Shown here one piece after another: positions 9,984 to 21,155 of a DNA stretch of 64,000 nt. The DNA comes from Capsicum annuum (taxonomy: Eukaryota; Streptophyta; Magnoliopsida; Solanales; Solanaceae), in assembly GCF_002878395.1 (NCBI RefSeq), contig NC_061120.1:119166585-119230584 (forward strand), read 5' to 3'. Numbering within the stretch: position 1 is the stretch's first letter; each line of letters opens with the position of its first letter. The notes below the pieces were generated by a model, which was not told the origin of the DNA, ran no database searches, and was given only the letters and a program-made list of their open reading frames with translations. Made by a program: the position numbers and the translations under genes.

Positions 9984-12900
9984 ATGGTTCATGGTCCCAG
10001 GGTGTCAGTAAAATCACATTGGGTAGAGTCTTGTTTATGGGTGTATAGCACACCACACTATAAGCAAGAGGCTACTAGGCATTTAGGAATATTTCTCTTT
10101 CTTCATGTTCTAGTTCATGCAATAGTATTAGAATGTTCCTCTTTCATACTCAAATTCATGCTATGGCATCACCCATATGAAAGTAACAGTCATCCCAATT
10201 CTTTCCTTACTCGGACATTCTCAGACATGTCTCATCATTGGGACATTCAAGTACAGGAGTTTAGAGTCTAAATGGTATGGTTCGTTCTGATCGAATCATA
10301 TAATATTTTGCAAAGACTTGAGAAGAGTCCGTTATTGCTTCAAGTGTGTGGGTTCTAGTGTGAACCTTGATCTTGACAAAATCATGCTTTTCAGCCTTCT
10401 GTATTGAGTATATTCGGCCCTTTTCAGAAATGTATATTGCAGATGTCATGCTTATGGGAAAAGTGTATAGTAGAAGTGTTGGAATTGTATTTCCACCTAA
10501 ATAATAGTATAAGTTAAAGTGTCAGTGTCACGACCTATTGGTAGCTAGTAGCGTGTGTGGATTGTATCATAATCTATGGGGGAAATATTTGACTCAGATT
10601 TTTATCTATACAAAGTAAGATATGTATTCTCAGATTATGGAATATTATGTGACAAGTTTCTATCTCTTGAAAATATTTTATCAATGTGTTGATGAAACTA
10701 AAAAGTCTAGTGAAGCCGTGTGGGGCTCTTTCGATTCAGTAGCATACTTTCCTTGTCATCCATCTCATTTTCTTGTTCAAAATACAAAACCAAAGTCTAG
10801 TGAAGTCGTGTAAGGCCTGTTTCGATTCACTAGCAACTTGTTGTTCAACTTGTTGTTCTTACATTGGTTTAATATATATATGGATGAATCTGTTTGCATG
10901 AGATTGAGTTGGTAAAGAGGTAATTCGTCCTTGTGTGTTATTAGTAGAAGGTAGAGAAGGAGTTCTTGGTCAGGGTGATTTTTTGGTTGCTTGAATGTGA
11001 AAATGGCTATATTAGCGAGTAAGTTATGATTATAGACTCATGGTTGTTTGAGGAATTTAAAGGCAGTCTAAATGTATGATTGAGTGAGTAAGTATGAGGT
11101 GAGAAATCTATATAAGTAGAAAAGATTGTATGGGGTTATAATATAAGGATAAAGTTGACCATGTCTATTATGAGGTTTTAACCTCCTTAACCCTCTTTTC
11201 ATTGGTAGTTGTAAACTAGTGCCACTTGTGAAAAGGTATGTAGTAGTTTTTTGAGATATTTGGGTAGAATATCCCAATTTGATGGATTAGTATATTTATA
11301 TTATGTTGCATTCTTCATTGGTGGTAGATGATTGATACTAAACTATAGGCTTAAATTTAAATGATGTGGTGGTAAATAGTGGCAAGATTTTGATGATGCA
11401 TGTTTTGTGGGATTAAATTAGTAGGCTTGAGGTGCTGAAATAGTACATACTAACGGATTATGATAAGGAAGACCGTAAGGTCAAGGTCGATTATTATTAT
11501 TATGAAGCTCTAGTGTACTAGTGTTTCTTGATGTTTATTTCATGGTTTCCAAGTGAGAATCATGCGTAAGGTTGGATTGTAAAATCATGTTTAGCACTAG
11601 ACATTAAGTTTGAACAGTTGAAGTTCATAAAGGTGGATGTGATGATTTCTTGATTAATGATGTTAGTTATATAAAAGTGATCTAATAAGCTTGAACAGTG
11701 TATAAAATGGCTTAAGTTTAAATTGATTCATAATGAAGTATAATGTTGTAGGTATGGTGTGTAAATATGCCCAAGGCAATATAGAGTTGTGGCATTTCTC
11801 CAAGACTATTACATGTTGTGTGTGACTAGTGGTACCGTGGAGTTGCTAGTTGGAAAAAAACTAGTTAGATGGTATATGGTGTTCTAGATAGCCAAGTTAA
11901 GGAGCCTTGATTGATAGTGTTGAGCCTTTTGGATGTGATCTTGATTCTCATGGTAGAGAGATATAAGTTTGGAGTAGCAATATTGGTATGCTAGGACAGA
12001 AAGTGGTATGGTTCATCAAAGGCTTGGTGATATCCATGTTAAGTGTTAGAATCTAAGTTTGAGTTTTGAAGGTTGAACCGACAGAAATAAGTGTGCAAGC
12101 ATTATACTATGACTATTGGTGGCTATGAAAAGATAGAGTGTATCCCAGAAGGTAGTCATTCGGGTTGAGTTCTATGATATGCATGTATTGTTAATTTTTT
12201 TCAGACCCTAGAGTGCAGTAAGTGTAGTTCAGTTAGAATCTGGTAAGGGATCTCCCAAACGCTAGATGATGACTTGATGCTAAGGGGGAGATGATAGAAC
12301 GAATAACCAAGTAAGTCTCTCAGATTCTAGTAGTGATGCAGTATGATTTAGAACATTAGAAAGTGAGGGTGAATCTCACCCCATTCCTACCTCAATATTT
12401 TTTTTGTTATCCGGATGCTTACTCATGCCTTAAGATTCAGTTCCGTGATAATTGTTCATGATTCTAGTATATGATAGAGAGTCACGTACTCTTCCAGTTC
12501 TAAGATAATGAGTTCTAGTTCATTCAAGTAGTCAAAATCACATTCCTTATGTAATGAACTCTAGTTGAGGTCATGCAACTCATGAAGCATGTACTCACTC
12601 TTTATAGTGTGCTCAGTCCCGTATAAAGATCTTTTCACGCTTGAGGGTCTTATGTTTTAACCTTTTTGTGACCCTTTCTATGCAATGATAGTGGTGGTGA
12701 TGTAAATGTTCTTGTTGATAGAAAATCATAGTATGCTTGTTTAGATAAGGCCATAAGTATGAAGTATGATTTGGGGCCAAGTCTTTAATACATGTGATGG
12801 TTAGTGGAAAAGTTTGTGTGTGTATGTCTTAAGGTAGCGCGTGGGAGTTATATTGACAATATTTTAGAAACTATGTGAAGTATGTATTTATGTGTGGTTG

Positions 12901-14211
12901 CCTTAAAGTTAACATGTGGTTATAAATTAGGCTTGAATGACATTTTGGGATTGTAGCGGAAGGTCGCAATATGCATTAGCGACTTCATATTAAGAATTCA
13001 AAGTAGTAATTAAAGTGGTAAGGCATGTTATACTTAGGATGTGATCTTTAAAAGAGATATAGAAGGTGGCATCATATGGTTTAGAATAATAGCGTGGTCT
13101 GGCATGTTGTATTTTTTTTTGTGACTTAGAATTAGGCTTGATCACGGAGAAGGGATTAAGTTATTTCTAACATTAGTAGAAAGACTTGTCAATGCTCATA
13201 TGAGAATTTTAAGCTGAGTTGAATGAATACGATATTTATAGGGAATAGTATAGTTAAGGGATATTCGGGAAGTGCTCTAAGCCTGAAAGTAAGAAGTTGT
13301 ATTGCCAAAGGTCTAAAAATTCTATCCTAATTTAGGAGTTATATGTCTATATTCCAGACTGCAGAGTAGTGTCAATGTTGTGATTTCCTCAGTTGGATGT
13401 CTTGTGTAATTCGTACCCAGATGCATAGCTCCCTATTACTGCTAGAGCTTCCTTAGAGAGAGTGTTGAAGAGAATACTACAGTTAAGTATAAGGGTGTAG
13501 TATAATTCAGTCTGTATGGCCAATGAGTCAGTTTAGCAGGCAGATTCGCATGACTTATTTTCTCGTCTTTGTACTTATTCATGCTACTCGAAATCTCAGA
13601 CATGCTACTATTCCAAGATATAGTAAACCAGTAGTTACGAGTATAGCCTAGTTCATGCTTCATGCATTAAATTCAGATTCCAAATGTTCAGTTATGATTC
13701 AATTCGTAGGTGCCCTGTGCATCGCCTAAGTTTTTCGAGTATCTTAGTTAATTAAACATTCATAGAGGGACATAAGGTCCCCAAGAGGGAGATGCCCTAT
13801 TTAACTACATGCATAGATTCTTATTACAAGCTCCACACCGTCATTGCGCATTCAGTCATATGTTCATACGTCAGTTCAGTCAGATATGCATGTATTAGAA
13901 ATGCATGTTCAATAGAAAAAGCTCAGGTTATCAGTGTATTTAGTCCTGCATTCATGAGAACAACTCAGTAACAAATCCATGCATCAGGTATGCATGTTCA
14001 GTATGAGAATTCAGCTTATGAGTAGCTTCAGTCGTGTATTCCATGCATCAGATTTTCATGTCCGTTATAAGAATTCAGAACATCAGTAGTTCCAGCCATA
14101 TAGTCATGTTTCATATCAGTGTATTCTTTATTAGAGGACATGTAGTGTCCGCATTATTCCATACCTCTAAGCTTCAATATGTTCTTACCATCATTCGAGG
14201 ATGAATGATCC
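9984..14211 (+). other. Non-coding interior of element L
   Basis: Over 4.2 kb no retroviral domain is recognisable. The longest frame is 95 codons (9984-10271), directly after the primer site, in the normal leader position. The text around 10675-10830 contains a short repeated phrase, 'aagtctagtgaag' (10700 and 10792) with 'tttcgattca' nearby. The last 700 bp (13500-14170) repeat loosely related phrases such as 'catgcatcag' and 'atgcatgttcag'. The stretch could be an RNA packaging or structural leader, or host DNA captured long ago; the sequence does not decide. Confidence 0.6.
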
Positions 14212-14225
14212 CAAGGGGGAGATAA
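14212..14225 (+). other. Polypurine tract of element L
   Basis: 'caagggggagataa' directly precedes LTR2. The upstream phrase 'gaatgatccc' is shared with the purine-tract context of elements A (45911-45920) and G (24608-24617), linking L to Tekay-type elements. Confidence 0.9.
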
Positions 14226-16318
14226 TGTACACCCCATATTTTGGGCTAGAATAAAAACCATGATTTCGATGCGTTGATAATCCCGAAGCCATAAATACTA
14301 TGAAAATATGGCATGTTAATTAATTGCTTAGTATGTGAATCCATTCAAGCTTGAATTTAGACCATAGAGGTCCTTCAACTTAAGGACGAGTTGAAACTAT
14401 TTCAATCTATTAAGTTTTAGTGGACGTTGTAATTTATTTTAGCTTCCATCAACCATAACTCTCTGTATAGGTCGAATTAGACAGCCTACTATGTGTCAAA
14501 TGATAGGTCTTTGAGTTAGCTTTCCAACGATACCAATTTTGCTAAAATCCGACACCCGAGCAAGACGTTATGGCCTTTCAAAGTAGTAGGCGGTGCCTAT
14601 GTAAACATAGGCGATAGCATACGCACCGCCTATGTAAAACATAGGCGATAGCATAGGCACCGCCTATGTAAACATAGGTGATAGAATAGGCACCGCCTAT
14701 GTAAGGAATTCTGGTGACTTAAACACTCCTTTTTTGGGGCAAAATAGTCCTTTTCCACCCTTATTTAGCCATAAACACGAAATTCAGTTCCCAAAGACAC
14801 CAAAATACACTTCCATTCATCCAAATTGTTCAAGAACTCTCTCTAGGGTTTCAAAATAAAAACCCAAATAGTTCAAGATTCAACCATGGATTTTAAAAAC
14901 AAATTGAGGATTTGGAATCTCCGCAACATAGGCATCAAGAAGCACCTATCATATTCGCATATAGAGGTACATGGGGTTATTCAAAAATCTCATGGGTGTA
15001 GTTTTTATGAACATGCATGCTTTTAAATGGGGGTTTTCAATCAAATGCTAATATCTTGCTTTCAATATGATTTCTAAGTCATTTTCTTTATGTCATGGGA
15101 ATTGTTTGCCTATATACTTCAATGGTTAAAACCATGCATATGTGATTTGAGATTTTCCATGGAAGTTTGATAAATATGAATGATAAACTATTTTCAAATT
15201 CCCATGATAATGTTTCGAAACTCCCTATTATATTGTGATCAACAAAAGAGAGCATGAATTTGAAATAAATATTGTTCACCACTTGTAAATGATAAAGCAC
15301 CTTGATTTTTTACATGATTATGCATATATGGATGTGATATTGATGACTTGCAAGTCGGGTATGATGATACCCTACAGAATACGACATGTGATTGAATAAG
15401 ATGAAATTTGAATGCATTGATTTTACATGAGAAAGGTGGATGGCCGAAGAAGGAATTTGAGACACAAGGGCTCATCGCTGGAAAAACGTGTTTGCCGACA
15501 CGGAATATTGGTACCAGGCTATGTGATCATGTGTACTTGACTTCATGTCATTCCTAAATTGGGACTATAGGTAGGAGCCCAAGCCAAGTGATCTTGGGCA
15601 CTACCATTGGGTCGAGACTCCATGTTGTGTGATCTTGTGTATCTCTTCCTCACTTATACTCTAATCTCAATGGCAACTAAGGTTAGAAAGTTGATGTAAA
15701 TTATGTAGGGTATTCTACCTAGCTTAGTTGCATTTCATTATTGTTGAGAAAAACTATTGCATTACACCCATGTGCTTTCAAATAATTTGATACGAAATTG
15801 CTTTATAATGGCTCTAAACTATATTTTGTAAAAGTATTATGTTTTGTTTTTATATCTCTGTGTGCCAGTACTTTTGTGCTGACCCCCTCCCCTCTCCAAC
15901 CTCCCATGTTCAGAGGCCCAGTCTAGGGGTCAAGAGAATCAGTAGATCATTCAGACAGAGTTGTAGAGACAAGTGGTGAGCCTTTTATGTTTCGGAAGGT
16001 CTTTTGTCCTGCAGTCTTTTTATCTTATATTAGTTTTAGGTCTTCTGGGGGCCTTGTCCTAGTTTTCAGATAAACATTGTTTCAGTTAGGTAGTAGATAT
16101 TTTGCAGACGGTTTTAGAGATGTTGATTTAGATTATGGGACACTATTCCCTATTTTCGTTTTCATATGATTCTTGACCATGTTTCCGTTATATTGTGTTT
16201 CATCCGCATTACTTTGATCATATGAATTAGGTGCATGATTACCAAACAGATAGGGGTGTTTCGAGCCTCCATGGTTCGAAATGCTCGTCACGGCCAGGCC
16301 CTGATTCGGGTCGTGAAA
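14226..16318 (+). repeat. 3' LTR of element L
   Basis: It starts TGTACACCCC and ends 'gggtcgtgaaa', so the terminal CA has mutated to AA. It is collinear with LTR1. The target duplication ACTCA follows immediately. Confidence 0.9.
14589..14705 (+). repeat. Hairpin-forming tandem array in U3, LTR2 of L
   Basis: Same array as at 8239-8355. LTR2 keeps more GCC/GGC (CpG-containing) versions of the unit, whereas LTR1 shows several C-to-T or G-to-A changes, as expected from deamination. Confidence 0.85.
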
Positions 16319-16332
16319 ACTCACTGCCTGCT

Positions 16333-16362
16333 TTCAAGAAGATTATACTTTTAAGCATTCTA
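16333..16362 (+). repeat. 30-bp direct repeat, copy 2 (outside element L)
   Basis: It partners 7835-7864. It lies nine bases beyond the 3' target duplication of element L. Confidence 0.7.
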
Positions 16363-17054
16363 GGATAGAACTGCCCTTGATCTACTGCAGCAGATCGAAC
16401 GCATGTCAATCCAGTAGGTTGACACCCACTGTCTGCTCCCAGGGTGCGTCCAGTCTGCTCACACACATCAAAATTTCCTGCTTTGCTCTTTGGCTTGTAT
16501 TCAAGGTGTACCTAGGTTATCTATACATCCCCAACGCACCTCACCCCTTTTTGAGCACATATCAACTGTCATAACTCCATTAAATCAGGTTCAATCCATT
16601 AAATTCCTCCTTTCAATTCCTTGATTCTTAATACTAATTAACAACTAAAATTTAATCTACTTAGTTGTTTAACTAGTTCTTACAAGTTCTTCTTTTTGTC
16701 TCTTAATTCCTTGTGTTTTTTTTCTTTCTTTTACCTTTTGTTTCTTAGTTTAACTCTTGAATTAGAGCCCTTACTTCTTATTTAAGTCATCCATTCTTCT
16801 CTCAACTAGAATCCATTAATAATTAAGTATTTTACCTCCTAATCGAGTCAAGAGCAAATATAAGCAACCAAGACCAAAACATTGAGCTAAATTGTGAGCC
16901 AATCAAAATACTTGGATTAAGATGATTGATTTCACTAACATCAACCTTTTTTGTTAGTTGAGTAGAGTGTCTTATTAATAGGCAACATGTAGCAGAAGAT
17001 GAGATCCAACCTACCTCAAGTAGGGCTAGCTTTGACACTTTGGTTTAGGCAATC
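16363..17054 (+). other. Leader-like region upstream of the element F gag
   Basis: No gene is seen. Pyrimidine-rich and AT-rich sequence runs from 16600 to 16830. It may be the untranslated leader of element F, since gag begins at 17055, but no LTR or primer site could be placed. Confidence 0.35.
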
Positions 17055-18540
17055 ATGGGGATACGCCAGGATATGAATATGATGAGGGAGGATATAACAA
17101 ACATGAATGAGAAGATATCCAATGTGGAAGGGAGAGTGATGAATTTAGATGAAAGGGTGGTAAGTGTGGAAGGGAATTTTAATTCCTCAAATGCTAATCC
17201 CCACAACAATCACCAAACATCCTCAAGTGTGCAAGTCCAAGAGATTTTGGCTACAATATCTCCTAGAACTCTCCACCATATGTTCTACCCTCCCCCACAA
17301 GAAAGTGATCCCTTACCACTACTACTACCAAACAAACTTAATGACATGTAGCCCAACCACTATAATTCAACCAACAAATGTCGTACACTTCACAAATTCT
17401 CACTCTACCCTATCAAACACCACAAAACCTAGTTCTAAACTACCAAATTTCCCAAGGATTGAACCATAAGGCCTCAATATAAACTACTATCCACCCTATC
17501 AAGTACCCTAAATCCAAATACCATACTACTAAATACCACCAAATCCAAATCCACCCTACCAAGCTCCACTTAATTAAATGCCACCAAACCAAGTAATTGG
17601 AGTTCAATGAGAGTTTTTAGGACATGTAGAAGGAGGTTATAGATATGGTGCACAAAGTCATAGCCCAACAAACCAAGATGGTTATGGAAGTCATGATATG
17701 GGACTTAATTCTATCAAGGTCACTCTTCCTATCTTTCATAGAGGTAGTGATCCCAAGGAATACCACAAGTGGGAGTCGCAATGTGATAGGATCTTCTAAG
17801 CTAATATTTTGCTCGATGTTAAGAAGATGACCTATGTTATTGCTCAATTTGAGCTCTATGCTTTGACTTGGTGGGATCGGCTAAGAGAATACACGAGATT
17901 TTTCATGGATGTCATTATCCACCATGGGGTATAATAAAGGCCCTTATGAGAGTGAAGTATGTACCGAAGATATATAACAAGGGTTGCTTGCCAAGTTGTA
18001 TAATTTGAGATAAGAAGATAAGAGTTTTGAAGCCTACTATGATGAATTTCAAAATCTACTCCTAAAACTTGATTACAACAAAGATGAAGAGAACTCTTCT
18101 GAAATGTCAATACACAAATTTGCCCAAATGGATTATCTCTTAGAAGCGGTTATTGATGCTGACAGAGATATTAAACTGGAGAAGGAGGCAACCTAGCATA
18201 GGGTAGGGAATCAAATGTCCTTCAATTAGAGTCAAGCCCCAAAATTCAAGAAGACTTTTGATCATTAAGAAGAGTGCTCAGAAGTATCCCTATAGAAAAT
18301 GAGCTAATCCTAATATCAAGGGTACTCAATGCTTTAAATTTCAAGGATGTGGTCGTCGAATGAGTGAGTGTCTAACATGAAGATCCATCATACTTTAAGA
18401 AGGTGATCCATACTACAAGGATAAAGTGGGTAAAGAGAAAGGATTTATTGATCTTGATGAGAATGAGGAGGTTGATGTGAATCCATATGATGGGGATATC
18501 ACCATTCCAAATATGCTACCCAAAAAAGTTCCAATAGAGG
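17055..18540 (+). pseudogene. Gag remnant of element F with coiled-coil N-terminus
   Basis: Gag would form the capsid of the retrotransposon particle. A coiled-coil-like N-terminus opens at 17055 (DMNMMREDITNMNEKISNVE, then further heptad-like residues). A proline/asparagine-rich linker follows. The capsid core is readable from about 17700: LNSIKVTLPIFHRGSDPKEY, HKWESQCDRIF, VIAQFELYALTWWDRL. The core resembles the gag of element E (minus strand, 53873-54196). A zinc-knuckle remnant lies at 18330-18371, reading CFKFQGCGRRMSEC, where the second cysteine and the histidine of CX2CX4HX4C are lost. Many stops and frame changes occur. An acidic tail follows (ENEEVDVNPYDGD) until a CACTA insertion cuts the element at 18541-18543. 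Confidence 0.75.
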
Positions 18541-18543
18541 AGG

Positions 18544-19010
18544 CACTACTAGAAATTACCCCTATCGTGACGGTTGCCAAACAACTGCAATAGATAGAAA
18601 AATTGTTGCCATAGCTCTACCACAACGGTTCAACAAGCGCTCTATAAATGGGCATTGAGATATGCCTATGGCAACGGTTTATGCGACGGTTGTCTGAACC
18701 GTCGCCATAGGTCAAGGTATGGTGACGGTTTCAGACAACCGTCGCCATAGCTTGACCTATGGCGATGGTTATTTTTTGACCTATTGAGACACCTATTTTC
18801 ATCTATTACAATGATTACTATCCATTGCATTAGAGTCTATTGCAACATCATTAAATCGTTGCAATAGCATCTATTGCGACGCTTTTGTATTCTATTGCAA
18901 CGCTTTTTGAGTACCTATTAAAATGTCTATTTTCATCTATTGCAACGCTTTTTGACTACCTATTGCAACAGTTTACTAGTCTATTGCAACAATTGTTGCC
19001 ACGTGTTATT
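18544..19010 (+). repeat. Left subterminal repeats of the CACTA element
   Basis: Motifs of the type 'ctattgcaacg', 'tattgcgacgc' and 'ggcgacggtt' recur many times in both orientations. An inverted pair lies at 18690-18755: a 'gacggttgtctgaaccgtcgc' motif (trimmed: 'acggttgtctgaaccgt') is mirrored by 'gacggtttcagacaaccgtc'. Subterminal repeats are the binding sites of CACTA-encoded proteins in known elements. Confidence 0.85.
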
Positions 19011-20010
19011 AAATTGAAATGATTTATACAAATACTCACTCGTATTAATGTAAATTTTTATTTACATAAATAATAAATTATAACTCAATATATGTACATC
19101 ACAAAAAATCATTCATTAATAATCTCATAATCCAAAATATGCAACAAGCTGCAAATTCAAGTCGCGATAAGTTAATGTCTTCATCACTTTCTTCATCTCT
19201 TTCTTCATTTTGGACACCTAAAAAAATAGAACAAATAATATAAATTAGCACTTAAATGACAAACTTATACTAATTCGAAACTAATGACTGCATGAATAGA
19301 TTCTAACCACAATCGCAGTGCTCAACAGTAAATGCGTAATAATGAAACACTTTCCAGTTCCACTAACAATAAGAGTGGATGAATTAAAGCGCTTTTTGAT
19401 GAAATTATTTTTTAGAAAAAAAGGAAAGTAAAGTGTTATGTTGCTCTTAAGGGATGTTAAGTCTGTTGGAAAAGGGGAGAATCATAAAGAAAGCAGAGAG
19501 GGGAAACCATCCATGAAAGAAATCGCATACTCTCATTTGCCTTTTTCTTTCCATTTCTGGGCTAGTCCAAGAAGAGAACTTTTAACCAAAGGGCTCATGT
19601 ATTGCATTTAGGAATATGACCTTCCTTTTTCATGACAAAGGGAAGCAGTATTCACTTTATTTCAACATTGTCCTTCTCTTTCCCAAGAAACTATAAGAGA
19701 TTATCTATCTTTTTTAGATATCTATCTATGAAGTAACATCCTGAGTTATGACTACATAGGCAGGCCCAGATCTGTCATAAGATCAGGTAAATGAATGGGA
19801 GACCACCATGGCTGTAAACAAGAATAGCATGCTAGCAAGAGAAGGCTCTGCTTAAGCCTTACTGGTTTACCCCGCCAAGATATGATCCCAGAAGGCTCAA
19901 ACCAAATGAATCTTCACAACCTACAGATAAGCAACGGAAATGATGCTCATGAGATTGAGATTTGTGAAAAGGAAAATATAATGACAAAGAAAGAAAAAGC
20001 ATATAAAGCA

Positions 20011-20079
20011 GTGGATGTAGCTTAGTTGGTAGAGCGCTTGCTTAGCATGTGAGAGCTATGGGGATTGACTGCATCGTCA
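20011..20079 (+). pseudogene. tRNA-Ala (AGC anticodon) pseudogene
   Basis: The D-arm and anticodon half match plant tRNA-Ala closely: 'gatgtagcttagttggtaga' and 'gcgcttgcttagcatgtgag', with anticodon AGC at 20044-20046 and the A box intact. The 3' half is damaged: the T arm reads 'ggggattgactgcatcg', several bases shorter than a normal T stem-loop, so the B box is lost. The acceptor ends pair at roughly five of seven positions. It lies inside the CACTA element. Confidence 0.8.
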
Positions 20080-20383
20080 ATCATTTTTCTATTTACTTTT
20101 TTAACTTAATTGAAAAAAAATAAAGAAATAAATAGTTGGTGGGAGAAATAGAGCAGATTGGGAATAACCATGAAAGTGCCATCTAAGCATGAAAGAAGGG
20201 TTGTTGTTTTGACTATAGAAAACACAAACATATCACAGGCATGCAGATGGGAGGCAACACCCATAGAAATCCCTGCATAGACTCATACTTTCTTGAGTTT
20301 AGGATTCCAGTTTCCATTTATGATATAGAAATAAGGCAAAAGAATTTGTCAATAAAAAAAACAAAAATAAGAAAGAAGATCAA

Positions 20384-20546
20384 AGGTGTGGCCAAGTGGT
20401 CATCAAAGTGGGAGAACTATGATGTCTTAGGTTCAAATCCTAAAACCATGTGATTTTTCCAATCTGCTTAAGCCTCAGCTGCCCGAGTTACTAGGTACTT
20501 GTCCTGATGGGAGGAAAAAGATGTCGGGTAATAGTTAAGGTGCAAA
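20384..20546 (+). mobile_element. Solanaceae TS/SolS-type SINE, diverged
   Basis: A tRNA-like head has an A box 'tggccaagtgg' (20389-20399) and a B box 'ggttcaaatcc' (20430-20440) at the normal spacing. The body phrases 'taagcctcagctgcccgag', 'gttactaggtacttgtcctg' and 'atgggagg' are typical of the TS family described in tobacco and other Solanaceae. The 3' end is degraded. SINEs are transcribed by RNA polymerase III and moved by LINE machinery. It sits 300 bp from the tRNA pseudogene, inside the CACTA element. Confidence 0.8.
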
Positions 20547-21103
20547 GAATAGTACTGATTGTTACAATCTAAGCATTTGCTAGTTTTCTGAAAATTTTTC
20601 TGAAATCAATTGATCCTAGCACATATTTCTGAACGAATACTCATATTTAGCCACATCCCATGTATAAAATTAAAAGTTAAATATTATATAATTCCCTAGT
20701 CATATAGACACAATCATGTGCTACTAAAGGTATCATACTTCGATTTGCTTAAATGGTACTTAAAAAGGAAAAGTTACCTCTATTGAGCTATAATAACTTA
20801 CAGGTGATTCAAGTTATTGAGTGCCCCCATTCTTCATATGTAAATGATGATGATGTTGTCTAAGTGATGTAGCAATGCCCCTCCCTAAGCTACTGGTGCT
20901 TGTTGGCTGCAACAATGACAAAGAAACACAACTAATCAGATTATTTCCTTCTGGATGCAAGTTAGAAACTTTTTAAGGCACTTCATTATGTAGCAGAAAT
21001 TAACCAAATAAATATTTTTTTGACTAGGAACTCTGTAAAAAGTTTTATTAGGTGCCCAGTATAATTACTTGAGGTATATGCAAGCTAGCCTGAAGACCAC
21101 TAT

Positions 21104-21155
21104 TATATATATACACACACACAGATATAGATAGGTATATACTCATACACACAGA
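21104..21155. repeat. Microsatellite (TA/CA-rich)
   Basis: Runs of TATATA then CACACACA followed by GATA-like words lie within the CACTA interior. Confidence 0.8.

Larger units (their letters stand above)
7875..16318 (+). mobile_element. Element L: complete LARD-like LTR retrotransposon
   Basis: Two LTRs of 2,093 bp each flank a 4,258-bp interior. Five-base target duplications ACTCA lie at 7870-7874 and 16319-16323. A tRNA-Met-type primer site (9972-9983) and a polypurine tract (14212-14225) are in the right places. The interior shows no gag, protease, RT, RNase H or integrase motif on either strand, only frames under 100 codons. Structure and size fit a large retrotransposon derivative (LARD), although its LTRs are shorter than those of the classical cereal LARDs. 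LTR starts 'tgta' and the tRNA-Met primer site resemble Tekay-type elements such as A, so mobilisation by a Tekay-type partner is plausible but inferred. Confidence 0.9.

Noticed and set aside
18544..19010. CRISPR-like array from repeated 'ctattgcaacg' words
   Set aside because: Repeats are irregularly spaced, occur in both orientations and lie at transposon ends. They are CACTA subterminal repeats in eukaryotic DNA.
20011..20079. Functional tRNA-Ala gene
   Set aside because: The T arm and B box are damaged and the acceptor stem is mismatched, so it is called a pseudogene.
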